Shown in pieces: positions 24,312 through 32,280 of a DNA stretch of 48,667 nucleotides. Origin of the DNA: UBA1067 sp050874585. GTDB lineage: Bacteria; Verrucomicrobiota; Kiritimatiellia; RFP12; UBA1067. Under the pieces are notes generated by a model. It saw only the letters and a list, made by a program, of their open reading frames with translations, was not told where the DNA came from and ran no database searches. Numbering within the stretch: position 1 is the stretch's first letter; each line of letters begins with the position of its first letter. The stretch lies in contig JBNMKZ010000012.1 of NCBI GenBank assembly GCA_050874585.1, forward strand, positions 1-48,667, in the 5' to 3' direction. Both the position numbers and the translations under genes were made by a program.

Positions 24312-26159
24312 ATGTGCGGAATCGTCGGATTTACAAGCCACAGTGCGAGTGCGTGTCGGCCGCTTGTCAACGGACTTCGCCGCCTTGAGTACCGAGGCTA
24401 CGACTCGGCCGGCATCGCTCTGGAGTCGGCGGACGACCTGCGCGTCTTCAAGAAGACGGGGAAAGTCGCCGCGCTGGACCGATTCCTCTCAGAGGCGTTG
24501 CCGGAGTCCGAACGTGGGAAATACACGCTCGGCATCGCCCATACGCGCTGGGCGACGCACGGCCTGCCGACGGAGACGAATGCGCACCCGCACCTCGCGG
24601 ACGGCGGTCGTCTGGCACTCGTCCACAATGGCATCATTGAGAATTATGCCGCGCTCCGCGCCAAACTGGAGAAACGCGGCTGTGTCTTTGTCTCGCAGAC
24701 GGATACCGAAGTTCTCGCCCATCTCATCGCGACATTCGACAAGGGCGACGACTTCATGGCGGCTGTCTCCCAGGCTCTCAAGCAGGTGGAGGGCACATAT
24801 GGCATTGCCGTCATTTCCCGGCGGCATCCGGGCGAGATGATCGTCGCACGAAAGGGCTCCCCGCTCGTCATCGGCATTGGCGAAGGATCGACGGTCGTTG
24901 CAAGCGATGTCTCGGCCATTGTCTCGCACACACGGCAAGTCATTTACCTTGATGATGGTGACATCGCCCGCGTCACCCCGGAGGGTGCGGATGTTTTTAC
25001 CCTTGATAATGTGCCTGTTGCACGTGATGTCCAGCAGGTTGAGTGGGATGCCGCGTCCGCCGAGAAGGGGGGCTATGCCCACTTCATGCTCAAGGAGATC
25101 TTCGAGCAACCTGAGACGCTCCGGAACACGATTCGTGGCCGTCTTGACCGAACGGGCGGAACAGCCGTTCTCGCGGGCCTCAACCTGTCGCCGCGCGAAC
25201 TGGCGACGGTTCGTCGGGCCGTCGTCATCGGCTGTGGAACCTCCCTTCATGCCGGCATGGTCGGCAAGTACCTCTTCGAGTCGCTCGCCGACCTGCCGAC
25301 GAGCGCAGAGCAGGCGGCGGAGTTCCGCTACGAGAACCCGATTATCGGTCCGAATGACTGGGCGATTGCACTCTCGCAATCCGGCGAGACGGCCGACACG
25401 CTTGCTGCGGTGCGAGAGTCAATCGGCAAGGGTGCGCTCGTCTCGGCGGTCTGCAATGTTGTCGGCTCAACGATTGCGCGTGAGGCGGGGCGCGGCATCT
25501 ACCTGCACGCAGGGCCGGAGATTTCCGTCGCCTCAACGAAGGCGTTCACGGCACAAGTCACGGTACTTCTCATGATGGCGCTCAAATTGGGGCGCACGCG
25601 GCGTCTTTCACGCGAGGCTGGGTTGCGTCTGTGCGACGGGATTGCCGCGTTGCCGGATCTTGTCGCGGACGTTTTGAAGGAAAATGACCGCATTGCGGCA
25701 ATTGCGACGAAATATGCGGCGGCAAATGATATGTTCTTCCTCGGACGCGGCATCCTCTATCCAACCGCACTCGAAGGTGCGCTCAAGATGAAGGAGATTT
25801 CGTATGTCCACGCCGAGGGCTATCAGGCGGCGGAACTCAAGCACGGACCGATTGCACTGCTCTCTCGTGCCACGCCGGTCGTTGCGCTTCTGAACGATGT
25901 TCCAGGCAAGGAGAAGACGGTCGGTAATGTGCAGGAGTGCCGCGCTCGCGAGGCACCCGTCATCGGCATTGTCACGCGGGGCGACTCGGATGCGGCGCGG
26001 CACTGCGACGACGCTCTCGTTGTGCCGCGCACGGATGTGGTGTGCGCACCCGTTGTCACGGCCGTCGCACTCCAACTCTTCGCCTACCATGTGGCACGCT
26101 TGCGCGGTTGCGAGATTGACCAGCCGCGCAATTTGGCGAAGTCTGTGACTGTGGAGTAG
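24312..26159 (+). CDS. glmS: Glutamine-fructose-6-phosphate aminotransferase (isomerizing)
   Basis: The 615-residue enzyme makes glucosamine 6-phosphate, the entry to UDP-GlcNAc for peptidoglycan and lipid A. The N-terminal nucleophile Cys is in MCGIVGF; RRLEYRGYDSAGIAL and HTRWATHGLPTETNAHPH follow in the class II amidotransferase domain. Two SIS domains contain GCGTSLHAGMVGKYLFE, SQSGETADTLAA, and the second FFLGRGILYPTALEGALKMKEISYVHAEGY. It ends QPRNLAKSVTVE, the conserved tail that closes the active site. GGGGGGAGAGAG precedes the start. No glmS ribozyme or sensory leader is seen in the 21-bp gap after pyrG. Confidence 0.97.
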   Translation: MCGIVGFTSHSASACRPLVNGLRRLEYRGYDSAGIALESADDLRVFKKTGKVAALDRFLSEALPESERGKYTLGIAHTRWATHGLPTETNAHPHLADGGRLALVHNGIIENYAALRAKLEKRGCVFVSQTDTEVLAHLIATFDKGDDFMAAVSQALKQVEGTYGIAVISRRHPGEMIVARKGSPLVIGIGEGSTVVASDVSAIVSHTRQVIYLDDGDIARVTPEGADVFTLDNVPVARDVQQVEWDAASAEKGGYAHFMLKEIFEQPETLRNTIRGRLDRTGGTAVLAGLNLSPRELATVRRAVVIGCGTSLHAGMVGKYLFESLADLPTSAEQAAEFRYENPIIGPNDWAIALSQSGETADTLAAVRESIGKGALVSAVCNVVGSTIAREAGRGIYLHAGPEISVASTKAFTAQVTVLLMMALKLGRTRRLSREAGLRLCDGIAALPDLVADVLKENDRIAAIATKYAAANDMFFLGRGILYPTALEGALKMKEISYVHAEGYQAAELKHGPIALLSRATPVVALLNDVPGKEKTVGNVQECRAREAPVIGIVTRGDSDAARHCDDALVVPRTDVVCAPVVTAVALQLFAYHVARLRGCEIDQPRNLAKSVTVE

Positions 26160-26210
26160 GGTGGAGAAACATAAGCCGCTCAGCCCCCTGAACGGCTACG
26201 GACGAGTTCG

Positions 26211-26320
26211 ATGCGGTCCTTGTCGTTGTGGGGTGCGCATCGCAGCGGTCGGTGGTGCGCACGACGGAAGCCTGGGGTGCGCACGAGTCGGTCCTGTCCT
26301 GCGCATCTTCCCAGGTGGCG
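26211..26320. repeat. Degenerate 22-bp tandem repeat (array B)
   Basis: Five units start at 26211 (ATGCGGTC), 26233 (GTGCGCAT), 26255 (GTGCGCAC), 26277 (GTGCGCAC) and 26299 (CTGCGCAT), each exactly 22 bp apart. The 5' 7-8 bases are conserved and the rest variable, as in arrays A (11721) and C (48080). It fills the 237-bp gap between glmS and smc. Confidence 0.78.
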
Positions 26321-26358
26321 CAACCGATGCGGCGCGGCAGAAGTGCCGTTGGCGGGCG

Positions 26359-26387
26359 TTGAAGGTTGACGATGGTTTTGGTAAAAT
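26359..26387 (+). promoter_or_regulatory. Promoter of smc
   Basis: TTGAAG (26359-26364), 17-base spacer, TAAAAT (26382-26387), with an upstream TTGG. The start of transcription is predicted at about 26394, three bases before ATG 26397. Confidence 0.65.
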
Positions 26388-26396
26388 ATGCCGCCA

Positions 26397-29300
26397 ATGT
26401 ACCTCAAGCAGTTAGATGTCATCGGTTTCAAGAGCTTTGCCGATCGTACGCGGTTGACTTTCGACCCCGGCCTTATCGCCATTGTCGGCCCGAACGGATG
26501 CGGAAAGTCCAATGTTTCGGATGCGATTCGCTGGGTTTTGGGCGAACAGCGTCCAACGGCCCTGCGCTGTTCAAAGTTGGTGGATGTCGTCTTTAATGGG
26601 ACGGACACGCGCAAGCCGCTGGGACTTGCCGAGGTCTCCATCACGTTCGCCGACTGTGAGAAGGAACTGGGGACCGAGTATCATGAGGTGACGATTACCC
26701 GCCGCGTTTACCGCGACGGTTCGGGCGAATATTTCATCAACAAGCAGGCCTGTCGACTGAAGGATGTCCAGCACCTTTTCATGGGTACGGGTATCGGCAC
26801 AAGCTCCTACTCGGTGATGGCCCAGGGGCAGATTGACGCGATTCTCTCGTCCAAGCCGGAGGACCGCCGCGCCGTCTTTGAGGAGGCGGCGGGCATCACG
26901 AAGTTCAAGGCCGACCGTAAGGAAGCCCTGCGGAAGATTGAGCAGACCGAACAGAACCTCCTGCGCGAAGCCGATGTTCTGCGCGAGATGAAGCGACAGA
27001 TTGGTTCGCTGCAGCGTCAGGTCGGCAAGGCTCAGAAGTACAAGGAATTACGCGACAGCCTGCGTGGAATTGACATTTACGTCTCCAAGAACCGCATCCA
27101 TGAGTTTGACGGAATCTTGGAGCAGAACGCGGCGAATCGGCAGGAGATTGAGAAGGCGATTGCCGAGGCGACCGAGCAGGTTGCGGCGGCGGAAGCCGCC
27201 CAACAGGAGCAGCATCAGGCCGTCCACGAGTTGGAAGAGCGGCTTCAGACGCTGGCGGGCGAGCAGGCGGCGGCGGATGGGGCCTATCGTCGGGCGAACG
27301 AGGTGATTGGCGTGAATGCCCAGCGCATCGCCGAGTACCGGCAGTTCGCCGAACGGGACGGGCGCGAGATTTCGGAGACGCGTCGCCAGTTGGAAGAGGT
27401 CAAGATGCAGGCGGAGTCCCTCGCGCAGAAGACGCGCTTGCTCTCCGACTCGCTGGATGCGGCGCATGAGGCTCTGAGCGCGGCAGAAGAGACATTCAAG
27501 TCATCTCAGGCGCGGATTGACACAATTCGCACGACCCTTCAGAATGCGCGGGCCGAGAGCGTGCGGTGCGACCGCACGGCGACCGAGTGCCGCGACACAA
27601 TTGCGAAGATGGAGGCCGAGGCCCGGGAGGCGATTATCCGCAACGAGCGGCTGGTCGCGGATGAGAAGCAGTTGAAGGAAGCTGTGGCAACGGCCGAGCA
27701 AAACCTGGCCGAGATTACGAGCCGAGCGGATGCGGCCCGCGAATTGGAGCACACTTACGCCGAGGCGTTTGCCCAGTCGAAGTCCGACCTCGACACGCTC
27801 CGTGCCGAAATTGAGGAGGCGCGGGAGCACCTTGGCGAGATGCAGGCGGATGCGGCGGCGAAAGAGGCTCAGCTCGAAATGCTGAAGGATGGCGCCGCGG
27901 CGAAGACGGTTCTTGAGACGGTTCTTGAGAGCGGCGACGGTGATGTCAAGGTCGCCGTTGTTGAGACGGGGCGGGAAGGTGTTGTTGTGAACGAGGGCGA
28001 TCGTCTCGTCGAGCACCTGGCGCTTGCCGAGGAGCAGCGGGAGATTGCCGACCAGCTTCTTGGTGATGTCGTTCTGGTGGGCGGTAAGGATGGTGTCTGG
28101 AGTCCCAGCACATCCATGGCTCCTTCGTCCGGGCACCATTCTCCGATTACAGAAGCCGAGAATACGCTCGCCGACCTCCGTGCCCGCATCGAGAAGGCGC
28201 GGGAAGTCCTTGCAACGGGTGCGGAGCGATCCGCCGCGCTCAAGACGGCCTTTGATGAGGCGGAGTCGAAACTTGCCGAGGCGCGGCGGGCGGCGGCGCA
28301 GACGGAAGGCGAGGAGTCAACCTACCGTCGTGACGTGGAGTCCGTGAAGGGGCGGCTCGCGGCGGTTTCGGCTGAGCTTCAGACGATTCTCCAGGCGAAT
28401 GCCGAGGACGTAGCGAAGCGTGAGGAGCTACAGCAGAAACTTGCGGACGCGATTGCGCGGCGCGATGGGCTGATGGATGCCGTTGCACAGGGCGAGGGCG
28501 AGTTGCGCGAACTTGAGACTCGCAACGTCTCCGAGTCGCAGGCCCTGACCGAGCGTCGGATTGCCGCGAGCCAGATGGAGCAGGAGCTCTCCTTCGTCGG
28601 GCAGCAGAATGACGCGGCGAATCGTCGGCGCGAGGAACTTGAGCGGGCGATTGAGGGGCGCGAAAGTGGCATCCAGGGCTATGAGGACTCGATTCGCCGC
28701 CTGACGGAGGAGTCGGGCGACCTGTTGGCGAGTTTGGATGAGCTCAAGGCGAAGGCGGCTGATTTTGCCGTTCGGATGGATGCGGAGCGTGGACGACGTG
28801 CGGAGATGATGGAGAAGATTGCCGCTGCTGATCGGGTCGCGGCGGAAAAGCGTGCAGGGCTTGACCAGGCGCGGGATTTCCGTGGCAAACTTGAAGTCCA
28901 GGCCGCTGAGGCGACCATGCGCCGCCAGAATGTCTATGGGCATCTGCAAGACGAGTACGGTCTCTTTGCTGATGCCGTCATGCGCGAGCCAGATCCCGAA
29001 TGGAAGAAGGGAATCGTTCCACCGATGGACGAGCTGGAAGCCCAGGTCGCACGGTTGCAGTCCGAGATTTCCGCCTTGGGTCCCGTGAACATGGTCGCTA
29101 TCGACGAGTGCCGCGAACTGGAGGAGCGCTATGCGCGCGAGAAGGCCCAGGAGGAGGACCTGATCGCGGCGAAGGCGCAGATACTCGAACTCATCACCAA
29201 CCTGAACACGACTTCGGGTGACATGTTCCGCAAGACCTTCGAGCAGGCGAACAAGAACTTCCAGACAATGTTCACGAAGCTCTTTGGAGGCGGTGAGGCG

Positions 29301-29693
29301 CGGCTTGTCCTGCTTGAGAATGCGGAGGATCCGCTGGAGTGCGGCATTGACATTATTGCGCGGCCTCCGGGCAAGCGTCCCCAGAGCGTAACGCTTCTGT
29401 CGGGCGGCGAACGCACCATGACGGCCGTTGCGTTGCTGTTCTCAATTTTCATGATCAAGCCGGCACCATTCTGTATGCTGGACGAGCTGGATGCCGCGCT
29501 TGACGATGCAAACATCGGTCGCTTCGTCGAGCAGCTCAAGGAGTTCCTTGTGCAGAGCCAGTTCCTCATCATCACACACAACCAGCACACGATTGCCGGT
29601 TCCGACCTCGTCTACGGTGTCAGCCAGCAGGAGAAGGGTGTCTCTCGCATCATCTCCATGCGGCTTTCAGACCTTGGCGTCAAGGAGAAGTAG
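26397..29693 (+). CDS. smc: Chromosome partition protein SMC, with unusually short hinge
   Basis: The protein of about 1098 residues is an SMC ATPase that condenses and helps segregate chromosomes. ATG 26397 gives the canonical opening MYLKQLDVIGFKSFADRT. Walker A is GPNGCGKSN (about residue 31), the Q-loop region is AQGQIDAILSSKPEDRRAVFEEAAGI, the ABC signature is LLSGGERTMTAVAL (about 1000) and Walker B is FCMLDELDAALDD. Long coiled coils flank the middle. The hinge, normally about 150 residues, is here about 85 (roughly 27890-28145). The LLGDVVLV and DGVWSPSTSM parts of its C-terminal half are recognisable, but most of the N-terminal lobe is missing. ScpA/ScpB genes are not in the window. 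Confidence 0.95.
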   Translation: MYLKQLDVIGFKSFADRTRLTFDPGLIAIVGPNGCGKSNVSDAIRWVLGEQRPTALRCSKLVDVVFNGTDTRKPLGLAEVSITFADCEKELGTEYHEVTITRRVYRDGSGEYFINKQACRLKDVQHLFMGTGIGTSSYSVMAQGQIDAILSSKPEDRRAVFEEAAGITKFKADRKEALRKIEQTEQNLLREADVLREMKRQIGSLQRQVGKAQKYKELRDSLRGIDIYVSKNRIHEFDGILEQNAANRQEIEKAIAEATEQVAAAEAAQQEQHQAVHELEERLQTLAGEQAAADGAYRRANEVIGVNAQRIAEYRQFAERDGREISETRRQLEEVKMQAESLAQKTRLLSDSLDAAHEALSAAEETFKSSQARIDTIRTTLQNARAESVRCDRTATECRDTIAKMEAEAREAIIRNERLVADEKQLKEAVATAEQNLAEITSRADAARELEHTYAEAFAQSKSDLDTLRAEIEEAREHLGEMQADAAAKEAQLEMLKDGAAAKTVLETVLESGDGDVKVAVVETGREGVVVNEGDRLVEHLALAEEQREIADQLLGDVVLVGGKDGVWSPSTSMAPSSGHHSPITEAENTLADLRARIEKAREVLATGAERSAALKTAFDEAESKLAEARRAAAQTEGEESTYRRDVESVKGRLAAVSAELQTILQANAEDVAKREELQQKLADAIARRDGLMDAVAQGEGELRELETRNVSESQALTERRIAASQMEQELSFVGQQNDAANRRREELERAIEGRESGIQGYEDSIRRLTEESGDLLASLDELKAKAADFAVRMDAERGRRAEMMEKIAAADRVAAEKRAGLDQARDFRGKLEVQAAEATMRRQNVYGHLQDEYGLFADAVMREPDPEWKKGIVPPMDELEAQVARLQSEISALGPVNMVAIDECRELEERYAREKAQEEDLIAAKAQILELITNLNTTSGDMFRKTFEQANKNFQTMFTKLFGGGEARLVLLENAEDPLECGIDIIARPPGKRPQSVTLLSGGERTMTAVALLFSIFMIKPAPFCMLDELDAALDDANIGRFVEQLKEFLVQSQFLIITHNQHTIAGSDLVYGVSQQEKGVSRIISMRLSDLGVKEK

Positions 29694-29737
29694 TGGGTCG
29701 ATATGGACGGCAAAAATGCCACGTTTGCACATCGGCA

Positions 29738-29767
29738 TTGACGAAAGGCGGGCGATTTCGGTATAAT
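29738..29767 (+). promoter_or_regulatory. Promoter of secG
   Basis: TTGACG (29738-29743), 18-base spacer, TATAAT (29762-29767). It leaves a leader of about 24 bases with GAAAGG as ribosome site before ATG 29798. Confidence 0.78.
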
Positions 29768-29797
29768 ACGCACCAACACGAAAGGTAAATAGAGCGA

Positions 29798-30202
29798 ATG
29801 AACATTTTCATTGGATTCCTGTATGTCGTTGAAGTGATTGTCTGCTTGCTTCTGGCCCTGGTTGTCATGCTTCAGAAGCCGAAAGAAGGTGGTCTTGGCG
29901 GTGCCATTGGCGGCGGGATGCTTGAGGCTTCGCTGGGTGCGGATGCTGGCAATGTGCTGATTAAGACCACGGCCGTTCTTGGTGCGATTTTCCTCCTGAA
30001 TACGCTGGTGTTGGCGCGTTTGACGTCGACTGTCCATGCGCGGTCCCTGATGGCGGCCGAGTCGGAGCCGGTTGCCGTGCAGCAGACTGCCGCGCCCGCG
30101 TTGCCGATGACGGCCCCGGAACTCCCGGCGATGCCGGCTGCGCCCGCCGAGGGTGCAGATGCGCCTGCGCCGGCCGTTCCTGCCGAGCCTGCGGCTAAGT
30201 GA
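29798..30202 (+). CDS. secG: Preprotein translocase subunit SecG
   Basis: The 134-residue protein has the SecG layout: first transmembrane helix (FLYVVEVIVCLLLALVVMLQ), the conserved cytosolic loop KPKEGGLGGAIGGG, a second helix (AVLGAIFLLNTLVLARL) and a tail. SecG assists SecA-driven protein export through SecYE. The C-terminal 50 residues are rich in Ala and Pro (for example APALPMTAPELPAMPAAPAE), longer than in E. coli but common in GC-rich lineages. It is followed by an epimerase gene after 7 bp. Confidence 0.9.
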   Translation: MNIFIGFLYVVEVIVCLLLALVVMLQKPKEGGLGGAIGGGMLEASLGADAGNVLIKTTAVLGAIFLLNTLVLARLTSTVHARSLMAAESEPVAVQQTAAPALPMTAPELPAMPAAPAEGADAPAPAVPAEPAAK

Positions 30203-30209
30203 GGATTCG

Positions 30210-31253
30210 ATGAAAGTCCTCGTCACTGGCGGTTCGGGCTTTCTCGGGATTAACCTGATCCGTAAACTCCGCGCCAAGGGCGTGGAGGAAGTCCGCGTAC
30301 TTGACATTGCCGACTTCGACTATCCTGAGAAGAATGAACCGTGGCTGAAGTTCACGCGTGGGGATGTGCGCGATGTCGCGGCGGTTGAGAAGGTGACGGA
30401 AGGGTGCGATGTGGTTGTCCACTGCGCGGCGGCGCTTCCGCTATACAGTGCGGAAGATATTCGCACGACCGAAGTTGATGGATGCCGAAATGTGCTGGCG
30501 GCCGCACGGAAGTTTAAGTTGGACCGCATGATTCAAATTTCCTCGACCGCCGTCTACGGTGTGCCGAAGCGGCATCCGATCTACGAGACGGATCCCCTCG
30601 TTGGTGTCGGGCCATACGGTCACGCCAAGATTGAGGCCGAGAACCTTTGCCGTGCGGCAATCAAGGATGGCTTTTGCGTCAGCATCATTCGTCCGAAGAG
30701 TTTTGTCGGGCCGGAGCGTCTCGGTGTCTTTGCGCTTTTCTACGATTGGGCTTACACGGGGCATGGTTTCCCGATGATAGGCAGCGGGAAGAACCGCTAC
30801 CAACTGATGGATGTCGATGACCTCGATGAGGCGATTTGGTCGGCGATGACCTATCCGAAGTCCGTCGTTGCGACGGAGTTTAATATCGGTGCGAAGGAAT
30901 TCACGACAATGAAGGAGGACTATCAGGCAGTTCTCGACCGAGCTGGGCACGGGAAGAAGATCAAGGGTATGCCCGTTGCACCGCTGATTTTCATCTTGAG
31001 GATTCTTGAGAAACTTCACCTCTCGCCGCTCTATCCGTGGGTTTATGAGACGGCATCGACGGATTCGTTTGTCTCGATTGAGAAGGCGGAGAAACTGCTG
31101 GACTACAAGCCGCGCTATTCAAATAAGCAGGCACTTGTTCGGAACTACGACTGGTATGTCGAGCATCTTTCCGAGTTCGCCGGAAAGTCGGGTGTCTCGC
31201 ATCGTGTTCCCTGGAAGCAGGGGATGCTGGCCGTGGCGAAGCTTTTCTTCTGA
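30210..31253 (+). CDS. NAD-dependent epimerase/dehydratase (extended SDR)
   Basis: ATG 30210 gives the Rossmann opening MKVLVTGGSGFLGINLIRKL (TGxxGxxG). DIADFDYPEKNEP follows, then DVVVHCAAALPLYS, the active-site SSTAVYGVP and the YGHAK catalytic Tyr/Lys pair near residue 140. The 347-residue length is normal for nucleotide-sugar or steroid-like extended SDRs. The next gene, 25 bp on, is a family 2 glycosyltransferase, so the substrate is probably an activated sugar or a lipid-linked sugar. It cannot be fixed further from sequence. Confidence 0.87.
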   Translation: MKVLVTGGSGFLGINLIRKLRAKGVEEVRVLDIADFDYPEKNEPWLKFTRGDVRDVAAVEKVTEGCDVVVHCAAALPLYSAEDIRTTEVDGCRNVLAAARKFKLDRMIQISSTAVYGVPKRHPIYETDPLVGVGPYGHAKIEAENLCRAAIKDGFCVSIIRPKSFVGPERLGVFALFYDWAYTGHGFPMIGSGKNRYQLMDVDDLDEAIWSAMTYPKSVVATEFNIGAKEFTTMKEDYQAVLDRAGHGKKIKGMPVAPLIFILRILEKLHLSPLYPWVYETASTDSFVSIEKAEKLLDYKPRYSNKQALVRNYDWYVEHLSEFAGKSGVSHRVPWKQGMLAVAKLFF

Positions 31254-31278
31254 GCGGCTTAGGCGCGTGGCGGATTCG

Positions 31279-32238
31279 ATGCCGAAGATTTCCGTTATCA
31301 TTCCGACATTTAACCGCGCCGAGATGGTCGTTTCGTGCGTACGGAGCGTTCTGTCGACGAAGTGGCCCGACTTGGAAATCATTGTCGTTGATGACTGCTC
31401 GCCTGACGAGACGGGAGCTTCCATCCGTTCAGAGTTCGGCGACAATCCGTCCGTCCAGTACATCCGCAACGAGCGGAATTCCTTTCAGGCGGTTTCGCGG
31501 AATGTCGGCGCGGCGCGTGCTACGGGGGATTACTTGTTTTTTCTTGATGATGACAATTGCGTAGAGGAGTCAATCTTCGACGAGCTGATGGCGGTCTTTT
31601 CGTCTCACCCACAGGCTGGGCTCATTGCGCCGATGTCCGTCCATCAGCGCGAAGGCCGCCGGAATCTGATTTGGACGCTTGGAAGCGACTTCAATCGCTG
31701 GACGTCTCAGCCAAAGGATAATTTGCCCAATTTGCCGTTGGAGGAGTTGCCGGCGGGAGTGACGCTGTACCCGACGACCTATTCGCCGAACGCCTTCATG
31801 GTTCCGCGCACGGTCTTCGACCGCGTCGGTGTTTTTGACGAGGCCTACATCCAGATCTTTGAGGAGTCTGACTTCGGGTGGCGGATTATGGGGGCTGGGT
31901 ACGAGGGCTACATCCTGACAACGGCGCGGACGCGGCATTACGGATTCTTGGAATCGGGATGTGTGCCTGAACTTCGTCAGCTTGGCATCGAGAAGCCATT
32001 TCGAACCTACTGCTTTGCCCGCAATCGTCTGCGTTTTGCCCGTCGTCACATGGGCGTGGCGCAGGTTCTTTCCATTGCCCTTATCTTCGCCCCGCTATCA
32101 TGCGTATACTATGGCTTTGTGGCCTTTCGGAATGGGCGGCCCGATATTGCGTGGCAGTACATTGCCGGGACGCTTCGCGGTGTTCTTGACTGCTTGAAGG
32201 GTCGTCCGAAGCAGGTCGCTTCTTTTGTGCGGCGGTGA
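31279..32238 (+). CDS. Family 2 glycosyltransferase
   Basis: The start is ATG 31279 (GTG 31267, four codons upstream, is possible). The 319-residue protein opens PKISVIIPTFNRAEMVVSCVRSVL, has VVDDCSPDET (nucleotide site) and FFLDDDNCVEE (DxD), and the acceptor-side motif FEESDFGWRIMGAGYEGY (E.DF.wR) of GT2 rhamnosyl/galactofuranosyl-like enzymes. A hydrophobic segment near residue 260 (VLSIALIFAPLSCVYYGFV) may anchor it. It probably works with the upstream epimerase on a cell-surface glycan. Its end is followed by a new promoter. Confidence 0.87.
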   Translation: MPKISVIIPTFNRAEMVVSCVRSVLSTKWPDLEIIVVDDCSPDETGASIRSEFGDNPSVQYIRNERNSFQAVSRNVGAARATGDYLFFLDDDNCVEESIFDELMAVFSSHPQAGLIAPMSVHQREGRRNLIWTLGSDFNRWTSQPKDNLPNLPLEELPAGVTLYPTTYSPNAFMVPRTVFDRVGVFDEAYIQIFEESDFGWRIMGAGYEGYILTTARTRHYGFLESGCVPELRQLGIEKPFRTYCFARNRLRFARRHMGVAQVLSIALIFAPLSCVYYGFVAFRNGRPDIAWQYIAGTLRGVLDCLKGRPKQVASFVRR

Positions 32239-32265
32239 TTTTCCGTGCGCTTTGAGCCCTTAGTG

Positions 32266-32274
32266 TGGTATAAT
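32266..32274 (+). promoter_or_regulatory. Extended -10 promoter of the esterase fusion gene
   Basis: TGGTATAAT ends six bases before ATG 32281, so the predicted transcription start is the A of the start codon. No -35 is evident. Confidence 0.65.
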
Positions 32275-32280
32275 ACCCGC

